Assembly (NCBI RefSeq): GCF_029868625.1
Contig: NZ_JARWOJ010000106.1
Span: 1-46,314, forward strand
Direction of reading: 5' to 3'
Source of the DNA: Nocardia neocaledoniensis
GTDB taxonomy: Bacteria > Actinomycetota > Actinomycetes > Mycobacteriales > Mycobacteriaceae
DNA: 46,314 nt
A program made the translations under genes and the position numbers. Under the pieces are notes generated by a model that did not search any database, was not told where the DNA came from, and saw nothing but the letters and a program-made list of their open reading frames with translations. Positions 6,495-16,632 of the stretch are shown here, piece after piece (the stretch's first letter is position 1; each line of letters opens with the position of its first letter).

Positions 6495-9238
6495 CCTACA
6501 ACCAGCTTCGTTCGACCAGCTTCCATTTGAATCTGGGGGCTGTCGAGCCCTTCGCGTACTACACCCTGCCGTTCCCGAAGCAGTGGCGCGAACCGCTTCT
6601 CGATCTGTTTGTCGCAGGCAAAGGCAACCGACGCTACGAGAAGGTGCCGATCCGCTCCCTCAACGACGCCGTCGCCTTGCTTGCCCCTGACCTCATTCGA
6701 GCAGCCCAGGACAACGTCTACTGGAACGGAGAGGACTGGCTCTACGCCACCGAACCGGTCCCGATCGCTGCCATCGCCCGGATCGTCCGCGCGTGGATCA
6801 ACACCGGAGCAAAACGAATCGATCCGACCAAGGACGACGTCCAAAGGCTCAAACGCGCACTCGAACTCGTACAGCCCGGCGCTCCAGGTTGGGATGTGTT
6901 CGAATGGAAGCCCGGAAAAATGGACCTCGCGGCCCAGGCGACCGAGGTCGGCGCAAACGGAACCTCGAAGCCTGACGCCCCACTATTTTCCCTGCTTCCC
7001 CATATTCTCTGCAAACAACTCAGCGCCCCCGGCATCGAGTGGCAGCACGGCGGAGGGCCGATCGAGTTCCGCCGATCGATCACCGACGCAGGTGCCGATC
7101 TCGTGTCGTGGCAGCCCTCGAACGAGCGACTTCCGTTCTCCTATCACCTGACACTGCAAGTCCAGACCGTCCCCGGTCGCGCGGACCCCGCCGTCTATGC
7201 CGACTTCGGGGTGCGGCGGTGGGCCTACAACCCGGTCAAAGGCGTCTCGTCGACGAGCAACACCAACGCCTACCTCCTGCGGTCACACCCGCTGCTCGAC
7301 GACACCGGCCGCTCACGAGCCTTCCGACGGATCGGCATCCGCTGGTACCCCGGGCGTGGCACCGTGTGGAACGATCGCCTCGCGCCGATACTCGATCACC
7401 TCAATCCCCGAACAGGCCTACCCGATCCCGCCGAACTCGTCGCTGATCCTCGCGCTTTCCTGAAGGCATCTACCTCGGACGACTGCACAGTGGTCGTTTT
7501 CGGCAACGGTCGAGGCCGCCACGAGGTCGAACCCGGCCTTTCTGTTCGAGAGAAGCGCGACTTCTTCGACTGGACCAGCCACATCCTCGAACCGTGGGTC
7601 CAACCCGATGAACCTCTCACCCGCGTCTTCGGCCCGCGGGCATTCGCGACCTCACCCAAGATCGTCAAGAACACCTACGCACGAGCAGCATCGATCGAAC
7701 GCAAGAAGATCCGAGACACAGCCAAGACCGACGGCACCGACCCGACCCCTCTTTTGCGGGCGCTACCGTCCAAGTTCGCGCCACTCGTGCAGGCAGGATT
7801 GACGACCTTCCTGAGAAACTCGAAACGCGGCCCGCACCTGTGTCTCGACGTCCACCATTTCGAGGACTCCCCGCTCACCGACCTTGTCACCGCGGCGATC
7901 AGCAGTGACCTCGGACCAGCGACACAGACATCCACCGGAGCGGTCTGGAACGTCGGGGACGGCACCGTCACCCTGCGCGCCCACCGAGTGCGCGGGCAAC
8001 ACGCCGACAAAGTCGCCATACCCGTCCGTGCCTCCCGAACCCTCATTCAAGACTTGTTGCAGAAGCGGGCTGCGGAAATCGAGGCCGCCTTGCCCACCCG
8101 AGCCGGTCAAGCTGGTCAGCTCACCGCAAGCATCGTCGAGGTCCACAACCGCGAGTTCTTCAAATCTCGCCCGCTCGGTGATGTCAAACCTGTCTTCCGG
8201 CTCGCACACGCCAACGCCGGACGAATCACCCAATTCGTCAACCCGCCGTACACTGACGACGCAGACCACGATCGAATTCTTCGGGTCTGGCGTGACGTGC
8301 TACGTCAGCTTGGTGTGTTGCTCGTCCCAGCGCAGATCAAAGTCCGCAATGCCACTGTTCCTGACCCCCTCCACTACGTTGCGATCTGGGTCGTCCGCGT
8401 CAACAGATCCAGCCGTCGAGCGGTCGGTCGGCGAGTACCGATCATGGTCTGGCTCGACTCAACCGGGGCACAGCCCCCGCAGATGGTCTCCCCCTATTTC
8501 GAATGGACGGACTATCACGACGGACTCACCCAACTCGCGAAAACGGGCCGCTTCGACGTCGAAGCGCGAACACCCCAGAACCGGGAAGTCGTCTCCACCT
8601 TCATCACTGACCGACTCCGCGACATCACCGCACTGCGAAAGGACACGCTCCTGCTGACCGACACCGGCAATCTGCGCCCGGACTGGCCCTACATCAATAA
8701 CGGCAACCTCTCCTTCGACCGCCTCGGCGACCACAGCGTCATCGGTACCGGACTACGGCATGTCCGACTCCGTGACGACTGCGACAACCTCGAGGTGCCA
8801 CACGTCTGGGGAATCGGCAACGACGAGAAAGACGAATGGGGACTCGCCAGCGGTCTATGGCGAATGCACGGCACCCGAGTGTTCGCGAGCACCGCCGACA
8901 AGCCCGTGCAAGCCCAAAAGGCAATGACGACGCTGTCGAAGGTCGATGGCCATACCTACACTCCGCGAGCCACCGGCGACGAGACGCCCGCCGAGGTCAC
9001 ACGCCCTCCAGCTCCCACCGCCGAAGTGTGGAACCCTCGAATGGTCGAAATGACTGTTGCAGCACTCCAGCCCGGCGATACGCCGGAGACCTGGGCTGGA
9101 ATCACACATCAACTCCGTTGGGCGAACATCCAATACGACGACGGCACCACGTTGCCGATGCCGCTGCACCTGGCTCGACTCGCCGAGGAGTACGTCCTGG
9201 GCACACACATCGCGGAGGTGCCGACAGCCGATATGTAG
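6491..9238 (+). CDS. pPIWI-RE family protein (prokaryotic PIWI with conserved R and E)
   Basis: A 915-residue protein starting at GTG 6491, which overlaps the helicase stop and is preceded by GGAAGGAG. The N-terminus (HLNLGAVEPFAYYTLPFP) looks like the family's opening domain. The C-terminal RNase H-like PIWI module has candidate acidic positions at VWLDSTG (about 656) and LLTDTGNLR (about 722), then the hallmark region RHVRLRDD...LEVPHVW (about 756-774) with the R and E, then GLASGLWRMHGTRVF and a KP pair as in the family. This family was defined by Burroughs, Iyer and Aravind as a PIWI branch in three-gene islands with a helicase and a REase, proposed to act on invasive DNA or R-loops. MID and PIWI parts are present; a PAZ domain is not evident. 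Confidence 0.88.
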   Translation: MTYNQLRSTSFHLNLGAVEPFAYYTLPFPKQWREPLLDLFVAGKGNRRYEKVPIRSLNDAVALLAPDLIRAAQDNVYWNGEDWLYATEPVPIAAIARIVRAWINTGAKRIDPTKDDVQRLKRALELVQPGAPGWDVFEWKPGKMDLAAQATEVGANGTSKPDAPLFSLLPHILCKQLSAPGIEWQHGGGPIEFRRSITDAGADLVSWQPSNERLPFSYHLTLQVQTVPGRADPAVYADFGVRRWAYNPVKGVSSTSNTNAYLLRSHPLLDDTGRSRAFRRIGIRWYPGRGTVWNDRLAPILDHLNPRTGLPDPAELVADPRAFLKASTSDDCTVVVFGNGRGRHEVEPGLSVREKRDFFDWTSHILEPWVQPDEPLTRVFGPRAFATSPKIVKNTYARAASIERKKIRDTAKTDGTDPTPLLRALPSKFAPLVQAGLTTFLRNSKRGPHLCLDVHHFEDSPLTDLVTAAISSDLGPATQTSTGAVWNVGDGTVTLRAHRVRGQHADKVAIPVRASRTLIQDLLQKRAAEIEAALPTRAGQAGQLTASIVEVHNREFFKSRPLGDVKPVFRLAHANAGRITQFVNPPYTDDADHDRILRVWRDVLRQLGVLLVPAQIKVRNATVPDPLHYVAIWVVRVNRSSRRAVGRRVPIMVWLDSTGAQPPQMVSPYFEWTDYHDGLTQLAKTGRFDVEARTPQNREVVSTFITDRLRDITALRKDTLLLTDTGNLRPDWPYINNGNLSFDRLGDHSVIGTGLRHVRLRDDCDNLEVPHVWGIGNDEKDEWGLASGLWRMHGTRVFASTADKPVQAQKAMTTLSKVDGHTYTPRATGDETPAEVTRPPAPTAEVWNPRMVEMTVAALQPGDTPETWAGITHQLRWANIQYDDGTTLPMPLHLARLAEEYVLGTHIAEVPTADM

Positions 9239-9600
9239 AACGCATGATTGGCGATTGACGTATCCCCGTCGAGGTCGTGCCATCGACGCCTCCGGTAGCG
9301 TGGTTTGGGATGGTCGATCCGCCACGCAGTGTCGTTCACCGAGAGTTGACGTTTACGACGGGCAACCATGGCTTCAGCTCACCCTCAACGAGGCATACCC
9401 CCTGATGGTGTCAGCAGGCCCCATCACGCGATCCGACCGATCACCGTCGAAACGGCTACCGCCATTGACGCTCATCGGAGCAAAGTTTTTTGGCAACGTC
9501 CACCCTCGCGTCCTATCCATACCTCCCCTAGCAGCACCGAAGGTCTGAGTCGGCGCACAAGCGGGTGCCGCAATTGCCAAGGTCGAGCGAAAACCACCTC
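9239..9600. other. Gap between the convergent defence operons
   Basis: The ends of the PIWI-RE cassette and of the methylase operon face each other across 362 bp. The short frames here are not protein-like. No convincing intrinsic terminator hairpin was found, although one would be expected. Confidence 0.5.
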
Positions 9601-12600
9601 TTACTCCGGCACCTGATGTTCACTGCGCGGCCCCATACCGGGCCACGGGACGAGTGATGAGGTGTAATTCTCACCATCTATAAGCGGGTCGGCAAGACCT
9701 ACGCCTACCGCCGCCATCCGATCGTACTCGGCCAGTATCAAGTCCTTTGAGCGGTAGTGTCCATATTTGGCAATTTCATTATTCTTCAGACCGCCACCAG
9801 AAGCGGATTGGAATGTCTCAAGCATATACTCGACATCCGGGCGGTCGATATCGTAAAGGAGGAAGAAGTACGCATCCAGCTCGGCCCGGATCTGCGCCCG
9901 TCGACTCTCATCCCACCGGAATGGCGGTCCATCATCGTCAAGATCACGCGCGAACCCCGCCATGTCATAGGCGGTGTAGACCAGTTCAAGCACTCGCGGC
10001 GCGATGAATCGGATATGAGGGCCCATTTGGTCTGGCGTGGGCACCGGAAGCTGCTTCCAGACCATAATCGCCATATGAATGCCCCCGATCTTTTGGCGGC
10101 TGACGAAGTCGAAGACGAGCGAGCTCTGAGCGGCAATGAGACTTGCTACGAGATCGGGGCGAACTCGAGGCAGCATGATCGGCAACGTATGTCCCACAGC
10201 CGTTCTCGGCAAGAGGGCCGGAATCGCGGTCCTTTGATTCGTGGCGGAGGTTACGTCGCACCAGCCACACAGCCAATCCCGGTCCCACTTCAATTCCTGT
10301 AGGCGTATCTGAACGCCAGGGACCTTGAGATCTCTTCCATTTCGTTTGACTTGAATAAGACCCGCCTCAGGGACCCAATTCAGCGGCTGTGCCAGCCTAT
10401 CCGGGTTCCGCAATTCGGCCTCGGTCAGATATCGGGGCTGATTCTGCCGAGTAATGGCCGTCTCACTTTTGATAACGTCGGCGGCTCGATGGTTGTAAAA
10501 ATCGACCATCTTTGCTTCATATAGCGGAAGCATCCGCTCAACTCCACGCGTGAAGATATTTCCCTTGAGTTGCCATCCGTCGCGTTCGAGACGCTGACGA
10601 TCACGGAAAAGGTCGGAGTCGTCAGACATATTGAACAGGTTCTTGAACGTAATCTGCCAGCGATTTCCACCCTTTACGGTTTCGTCCCACACGACCGGAA
10701 TGCGGCGATAGATAGCAACCGTGAGATCTGCATCACGACGGTTACGGAAGACGGGTAAATTCCCCGTATTGGGGTTGATCAGGGCGATCTCTTCAGGAGC
10801 GAGAGCGAATATCCTGTCGACGTCGTCGAGATCCGCGATATCTTCGAGGAAGAAGGCAAATTTCGCCGCTGGTTCACTCAGGGCGCTGCCGACGACCGAA
10901 AGTAGGCAGAACCGCTGCCTGGAATCGACCCCATCAAAGAGTTTCTTCCGATTTTCGAAGTCATAGAGCAGAGAGATCGAGCCGCGCTCCGTTAGATGAC
11001 CGAACAGATACTGCGCACCGGCGCCCGTAGCGATTGCGGTTGGAATAATGCACCCAACACGCCCTCGGGGGGAAACGATTGTGGTGAACCTCTCCGCGAA
11101 CAGGTGGTCAGTTGCCAGCGAATTGACGCCTTTCACGCTCAATCCTCTGGCACAGAGGGGGAACACCCCAGCGCCGCCGGCGAACATAAACGTTGACTTC
11201 ACCTTGCGGCGCGCAGCCAGGTAGCGCCGTCCGGCCTCAACGTTTTCGTCGACCCACCGGTCGATCGCATTTCGCCGAGCGGTTCCAGACATCGCTGCGA
11301 TCGAAGGCTCTACGGCCGTGAAGTACTTCTTGTCTTCGAAGTCGACCTTGTCCCACGGAGGGTTGCCCAAAATACAGGAGAAGCCACCCGCCCAACCAGT
11401 CGCTGGGTCAACACCCTCCCCATTTTCGGGCACCGCGAAGATATCAGGGAACTCCAGATGCCAATGAAAGAAGCTGTACTGATCGCGTAAACTCACAATC
11501 TCTTTGTGAGTCGCCTCCGATGCTGCTGAGGAGTGGGGGTTTCGGAGGGCACGAAAGACGCCGTCAGTGATTGGACTAGGCGCGTCCTCGGCCTTGCGCC
11601 ACATGAAGGCTGCGCACCATGCATCAGCGATGTGGCGAGCTTGACGATATTCAGCCGAGTTCTCCCAATCTCGATAGGCGGCGGCTTGTTTCCGAACATG
11701 GTCGAGAGTGTCCGCGGGTGCCGAAACGATGCGATTGAGTTGATCTGCAAGTACGACGTTGGCGACCTTTGTCTCAGTAGCGATTTCGAACAGGCTGCCT
11801 TGGCCCGTCCGTTCGGCATCGTTCTGCTCAGCGAAACCTCTCAGGTAGGCGTCTTCGTCGCCTTCCACCTTCCTGAATGCCTTATTCGGTATCCCATCGA
11901 GTAGCAATGCGGGCGTGGAACCGATGAGAGCGTTTCCGCATTTGATATGGATGTCGAGGAAGCTCAACGGTTTGCCTGGTTCAAGGGCTTCCAACCACAA
12001 CGACACCTTTGCCAATTCGACTGCCATCGGGTTGAGGTCGACGCCGTATATACAGCGTGAGATGACATCGTGCAAGGCGGTTCGGACAGCATGGACGGTC
12101 GGCTCAGGACTGTGTTCGCGTACCGCCGCGACCCTCTTGGCGATGCGTCGCGCAGCAGCGACAAGAAAGTGGCCAGATCCGCACGCTGGATCGCACACCT
12201 TCAGCGCCAGCAGTTCCCGTGTAATCGCGTCGGCAGGGTCGGAGTCCCCAGCTGCCGCAGCCGCCTGCTCGCCCCGCTTGACCGCGTCGTCGATGACCGG
12301 GTCCAATGTCGAGCTCAGCAGGCTATCGATCAGGGACGACGGCGTATAGTACGAGCCTGTGGTCTTTCGGGTATTCCCTGCCAGCACTTCCAATTCGAAA
12401 GTCCGCTCGATAGCGCTGTGTCGCGGTATCAATTCCAGCAGCGACTCATAGATCGACCCCAGTTCCTCGGCGTCCAAGTGCTGGTAGTCAACCGACCTAA
12501 TTCGGTGCGACCCGATGTCGCGTACTTGCGAGAGGTGACGGACGGCAGTCAGTACATACTCATTGGACAGCGACATGCCACGCAGCGGTGCGTCGGCATC

Positions 12601-13734
12601 GGTGTCATCGAAGATCCCACCGATGCCTGGCAAGCCGAGTTCGGGTCGGCCGTTCACGTCGCCGAGGGCATCCAGCACGATCGTTAACGACCGGTAGAGG
12701 TCGTCGTGTGCGGTGCCCCGCCGTCTTCTTGCGTGAGTTCGTAGGCGGGCCGTCGAGAAATATCGTGAGTACCGTTGTCTGGCTAACTGGTCTGCCTCGG
12801 GGGCATGCAGGACGTCCCGGTCCTCGGCCACGAACACAAACAGTAGTCGGTACACAAGCCGCAACAAGGCGTTGTGCAGCGCGCTGACGTCGACGTCCTC
12901 TCGCAGCGTCACGTTCTCAGGGTGTCGCAGGAAGCCAGTGCCGAGTGTGGTTATGGCCTTCTCGACCCCCACGCGGAGCTGATCCAGTGCCCGAGTTCCG
13001 GACGTTATTGCGTCGAGTCGCCACCTCTCCAGCCAACAGCTCGTCGCAGCTGCGCTGTCGGCGATCGCGAAACGCGAGACGTGCAGCAGCCGGTACAGCA
13101 AGACGAACTCGCTGAACAGCTCGCCGTCGAAGATTGCTTCCAGGTCGAACTCGATGTAGGACGCGGTGGCCAGGGCGCTCGAGTCGCGCAACAGCCGCAG
13201 CTGCCGTCCGTTGGTGGCTACGGCCCAGAGGTGGGATTCGGTCCTATTGAGGCATTCCTGCACTAGCGACTGCGGAGCAACAGAGCCTGCCCCGCCTGGC
13301 CGCTTGTCGAGTGAATGCTGCCACTGGGTCAGGTGAATGGGTACGTGGTTCCACCGATGGCTGACCGGGAAGGACTTGCTGCCATCGTCTGCCATGATGC
13401 CCGCTGAGCCTACGGCGGTGAGTTCACCAAATCCCATCTCCGCGAAAAGTGGGATGAGCCATTGACTGATGGCCCGCCCGGTGGGGTCTGGCGGGGTATC
13501 GGCTTCGGGCGCCATTACAAGGTGTGCCCGCAGCTCGTTCCAGACCGATTTGAGGTAGTCCCAGTGCCGTTCGGCCTCGTCGATGACCGAGCGGGAGCCG
13601 ACGACGCGGTAGTGCGATGGGTCGCTACCGATGACATCGGTGCCTTCTGAAATGCGGATCAGCATATCGACTGGGAGCAGGCCGCCCACGGTGTGTACTG
13701 CGGAGAAGACCTGGTTGCGCGCAACGACAGACAT
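9601..13734 (-). CDS. Large Eco57I/DrmMI-like N6-adenine DNA methylase
   Basis: A 1377-residue methylase, last gene of the four-gene operon. Motif I is KVCDPACGSGHFLVAA near residue 515. CIYGVDLNPMAVELAK follows as the acidic SAM-binding loop, and the catalytic motif is ILGNPPWDKVDFED near 790. The first 450 residues hold a helical region typical of the Eco57I, PglX and DrmMI group; the last 500 are target-recognition and C-terminal helical sequence. It should methylate adenine at a specific site, marking self DNA. It begins 7 bp after the SNF2 helicase stop, the DrmD-DrmMI arrangement of class 1 DISARM. Base composition is visibly lower in GC from about 9650 to 11900 than in the N-terminal third, suggesting exchange of the specificity half. 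A combined restriction-modification enzyme is less likely, since no nuclease motif is visible. Confidence 0.85.
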   Translation of the reverse strand: MSVVARNQVFSAVHTVGGLLPVDMLIRISEGTDVIGSDPSHYRVVGSRSVIDEAERHWDYLKSVWNELRAHLVMAPEADTPPDPTGRAISQWLIPLFAEMGFGELTAVGSAGIMADDGSKSFPVSHRWNHVPIHLTQWQHSLDKRPGGAGSVAPQSLVQECLNRTESHLWAVATNGRQLRLLRDSSALATASYIEFDLEAIFDGELFSEFVLLYRLLHVSRFAIADSAAATSCWLERWRLDAITSGTRALDQLRVGVEKAITTLGTGFLRHPENVTLREDVDVSALHNALLRLVYRLLFVFVAEDRDVLHAPEADQLARQRYSRYFSTARLRTHARRRRGTAHDDLYRSLTIVLDALGDVNGRPELGLPGIGGIFDDTDADAPLRGMSLSNEYVLTAVRHLSQVRDIGSHRIRSVDYQHLDAEELGSIYESLLELIPRHSAIERTFELEVLAGNTRKTTGSYYTPSSLIDSLLSSTLDPVIDDAVKRGEQAAAAAGDSDPADAITRELLALKVCDPACGSGHFLVAAARRIAKRVAAVREHSPEPTVHAVRTALHDVISRCIYGVDLNPMAVELAKVSLWLEALEPGKPLSFLDIHIKCGNALIGSTPALLLDGIPNKAFRKVEGDEDAYLRGFAEQNDAERTGQGSLFEIATETKVANVVLADQLNRIVSAPADTLDHVRKQAAAYRDWENSAEYRQARHIADAWCAAFMWRKAEDAPSPITDGVFRALRNPHSSAASEATHKEIVSLRDQYSFFHWHLEFPDIFAVPENGEGVDPATGWAGGFSCILGNPPWDKVDFEDKKYFTAVEPSIAAMSGTARRNAIDRWVDENVEAGRRYLAARRKVKSTFMFAGGAGVFPLCARGLSVKGVNSLATDHLFAERFTTIVSPRGRVGCIIPTAIATGAGAQYLFGHLTERGSISLLYDFENRKKLFDGVDSRQRFCLLSVVGSALSEPAAKFAFFLEDIADLDDVDRIFALAPEEIALINPNTGNLPVFRNRRDADLTVAIYRRIPVVWDETVKGGNRWQITFKNLFNMSDDSDLFRDRQRLERDGWQLKGNIFTRGVERMLPLYEAKMVDFYNHRAADVIKSETAITRQNQPRYLTEAELRNPDRLAQPLNWVPEAGLIQVKRNGRDLKVPGVQIRLQELKWDRDWLCGWCDVTSATNQRTAIPALLPRTAVGHTLPIMLPRVRPDLVASLIAAQSSLVFDFVSRQKIGGIHMAIMVWKQLPVPTPDQMGPHIRFIAPRVLELVYTAYDMAGFARDLDDDGPPFRWDESRRAQIRAELDAYFFLLYDIDRPDVEYMLETFQSASGGGLKNNEIAKYGHYRSKDLILAEYDRMAAVGVGLADPLIDGENYTSSLVPWPGMGPRSEHQVPE

Positions 13735-13740
13735 TAGACG

Positions 13741-16632
13741 TCACTCCCCGGACGCTGGCAGGTAGACATAGACACCCAGGATGTCGGCGGGCCTTTGGGC
13801 AACCACGCTCACACCGCGGATGATCTCGCCCGCAGCGCTGCGGACCCGGCGGTGGGAAGCGAGCAGCTCGGCGGCGAGTTCCTCTCCAAACGCGTCAAGG
13901 TGCGCGGTTGTTGCATCGAGAGTTGACAGCATGCGTTGCATCGTGCGCTCGGCGAATGTCGGGTCGGTGTTTTCGTCAGCCGCCAGATCGAGCAGGTTCA
14001 GGGACTCTTCCGGGGGGAGCCAGGTGGCGGTCGCTGGGGCTCCTTGGAAGGCGAGCAGTCGGGCGTCCTCCGCCACGAGTTGACGCTCGCCAGAGCGGGT
14101 AGGCAATGTGAGGTGGAAACGGTAGCGGACCAGCAACAGAGTCGTGCGTGTGTCGACTTTGCGAGTGCGAATGACCCCGCTGCGGCGGGCGGGCCGTATG
14201 CCGCCTGTTTTCTCGTCGAGTGCGGCGTTGAGGACAAACCCGGCGAGAGCGGCGACGATAGGATCGGTGCGGATCATGGCGGCTTCGCCGCGAGCGACGG
14301 CGGCAGTGTCACGGAAAGGCACTTGGCGGCCCGCTTCAACCGCGTCGCCGCCGAGCATCGGCGCGAGTGCGTCGCGCAGACCGATGGGGGCGCCGCTGAG
14401 ATCTGCGGTGAACCCTCCTGCGCCGTCATCGCGAAGGACGGCGTCGAGCGAGGACAATGCGTGGCGGACGAAACCTCGGACCTCGGCTGCTCTACCCAGA
14501 GTGTCACGTACCGCTGCCACCTCGCGGGCGACTTCTTCGGGGTGGATGGCGCGCTGAGCGAATCTCGACCGGGAGGTCTTTTCTTGATCTGCGGCTGACT
14601 TCCAATCCTCTTCGAGCTGCTGCACTGTGCGATCGAATGCATCGAGGTTGAACAGTGTGTCCTGCTCGGGGCGCTGGTTGCGCATGAGCAGCCATTCCAC
14701 CATTGCGTCCGTCACCGCTGCAGAGGCGGCGTCGGGGACCGATACCGAGATGCCCAGGTCCTTTCGGATCTGGCGATGCTTCTTGATCAGGACCTCGAGA
14801 ACTTTGCCGTCGATTCCGTTGTCGCTGCCGTAGAGGGTGATGACCTTGACTAAGTCACGCCTCTGTCCGTAGCGATCGACGCGGCCTTCGCGCTGGTCAT
14901 GGCGAGTGGGGTTCCACGCGAGGTCGTAATGGATCACGGCGTCGAAATAGTGTTGCAGGTTCACGCCTTCCGAAAGGCAGTCGGTGGCTACGAGCACGCG
15001 GCGGGCGTCTTCGCCGTCGCCGGCTTCTTCCGCGAGGTGCTCAATTCGTTGGAGGCGCTGTTGTGGGGAGAGAGTTCCGGTCACGGCTCGTACGACGGCG
15101 TGTTTGCCGAGTTTGCCGTCCAAGTGTTGTGCGACGTACTCAGCGGTTGGGATGTAGCGGCAGAAGATGATCGGGTGGTATCCCTCGGACAGCAGTGCTT
15201 TGACATGCTTGATCAGGGTGGCCAGCTTCTTGTCGTCCGCTGTTCCCTCCAGGCTCTGCGCTCGGTCTGCCAGTTCCGCCAGTCTGCCGCTGACATCGTC
15301 GATGTCGGCGCCAGGGGCGACGTCGAGTCCTTCCAGCGCATCGTCGTCGCTGGCGTCTCTGGTTATCCGGGACCCGAGTTGATCCGCTTCCTCAGCGGTC
15401 GCGGCGAGGGCGGAGGCGGACCGGGTGCGCAAGGTCTGCGCCGCAGCTCGTGGCGAAGAGACCAGGGATCTCAGTAGCGCTATGGCCGACCACCACGCGA
15501 TTCGAGCGTCGCGTGTGCTGCGGTCGCCAGCTGAGGTGACGCGCTCGCCCGCATAGGCGATGGCGTCGTCCAACAGTGCGCGGTAGGCGGGAGACAGTCG
15601 GTAAGTCTCGTCTTTGAACAAGCGATCGGAGGGGAAGTCGGTGTCCTCACGCAGGCTTTCATCGGGCAGCCCATCGGACTTCGTGAGGAATTGGCGCACA
15701 TCTGCGCGCTTTCGTTGAACGAAGTGCGCAGCAAGGACGCGTCGACCGGCGTCGGAGTCGAGATTGGCGGTAGCCAGTTCGGGTTTGACAAGGCCGAGGA
15801 GAGCGCGGAATGCGCTCTCCTTGCCGCTGTGCGGGGTCGCGGTCACCAGTAGCAGGTGACGGTCCGGGCCGGCGGCGAGCCGTTCGAGCAGTTGATGCCG
15901 AAGTTGGTTCTGTGTCGACGCGGCTTCCTCGGCGGCGACGCAGGTGTGTGCTTCGTCGACGATGACCAGGTCAGGGCAGTGCCGGACGAAGTCGTCGCGG
16001 TGCCGGGTGGATTTGATGAAGTCGGTGGAGACGACGACGTGGGGGTGTCGGTCGAACAGAGATTGCCCTAGGTCGAGGCCGCGTTCCAGCTTGGAGACTG
16101 TGGAGGCCAAGACCAGCTCGGCGTCTATTCCGAATTTTGTGCGTAGCTCCTCCTGCCATTGCTCGGCCAGGGCGGGTGAGCACAGCACGGCGAGCCGTTG
16201 GGCGCTGCCTTGAGCGAGGAGTTCGCTGGCAATGAGCCCGGCTTCGATCGTTTTTCCGATGCCGACATCGTCAGAGATCAGTAGGCGCACAGTCTTCTGC
16301 CGCAACGCCATCATCAGCGGTACGAGCTGATAGGCGCGGGGTTCCACGGCGATACCGGCCAGCGACCGGAATGGTCCGGCGCCCGATCGGAAGCCGATCC
16401 GCAGCGAGGATCGCAGGAGGCCCGCGGATAGGGCGTCGCCAAGGTCATCCGGCGAAGGCGGCGCAAATTCGGCACTGCAGACGTCTTCGAACGCGGGGAA
16501 CACGGCGGCGACGTCGTCGTCGCTGCCGCCGAGCGGACGCAAGACGAGCATGTCTTCGACGCTCTCTGGCAGGACCACCCAGTCGCGGCCACGTGCGGTG
16601 ACCAGGGAACCTGCTGCGAAGGTGGTGGTCAT
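13741..16632 (-). CDS. SNF2-family helicase, DrmD-like
   Basis: A 963-residue SNF2/Rad54-type ATPase. Walker A is DDVGIGKTIEAGLIASELL near residue 125, motif II is LVIVDEAHTC near 222, motif III is VTATPHSGKESAFRALL, and the second RecA domain ends in DLAWNPTRHDQREGRVDRYG near 580. The DEAH box and the RxGRxxRxGQ-like motif are intact, so it should be an active DNA translocase. The start at ATG 16632 is chosen because it overlaps the upstream stop (ATGA) and begins MTTTFAAGSLVTARGRDW, a family-like opening; a longer frame from 16746 would lie inside the upstream gene. In class 1 DISARM, DrmD sits beside the adenine methylase DrmMI, as here. RapA-like or DpdE-like SNF2 proteins are the alternatives. 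Confidence 0.87.
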   Translation of the reverse strand: MTTTFAAGSLVTARGRDWVVLPESVEDMLVLRPLGGSDDDVAAVFPAFEDVCSAEFAPPSPDDLGDALSAGLLRSSLRIGFRSGAGPFRSLAGIAVEPRAYQLVPLMMALRQKTVRLLISDDVGIGKTIEAGLIASELLAQGSAQRLAVLCSPALAEQWQEELRTKFGIDAELVLASTVSKLERGLDLGQSLFDRHPHVVVSTDFIKSTRHRDDFVRHCPDLVIVDEAHTCVAAEEAASTQNQLRHQLLERLAAGPDRHLLLVTATPHSGKESAFRALLGLVKPELATANLDSDAGRRVLAAHFVQRKRADVRQFLTKSDGLPDESLREDTDFPSDRLFKDETYRLSPAYRALLDDAIAYAGERVTSAGDRSTRDARIAWWSAIALLRSLVSSPRAAAQTLRTRSASALAATAEEADQLGSRITRDASDDDALEGLDVAPGADIDDVSGRLAELADRAQSLEGTADDKKLATLIKHVKALLSEGYHPIIFCRYIPTAEYVAQHLDGKLGKHAVVRAVTGTLSPQQRLQRIEHLAEEAGDGEDARRVLVATDCLSEGVNLQHYFDAVIHYDLAWNPTRHDQREGRVDRYGQRRDLVKVITLYGSDNGIDGKVLEVLIKKHRQIRKDLGISVSVPDAASAAVTDAMVEWLLMRNQRPEQDTLFNLDAFDRTVQQLEEDWKSAADQEKTSRSRFAQRAIHPEEVAREVAAVRDTLGRAAEVRGFVRHALSSLDAVLRDDGAGGFTADLSGAPIGLRDALAPMLGGDAVEAGRQVPFRDTAAVARGEAAMIRTDPIVAALAGFVLNAALDEKTGGIRPARRSGVIRTRKVDTRTTLLLVRYRFHLTLPTRSGERQLVAEDARLLAFQGAPATATWLPPEESLNLLDLAADENTDPTFAERTMQRMLSTLDATTAHLDAFGEELAAELLASHRRVRSAAGEIIRGVSVVAQRPADILGVYVYLPASGE

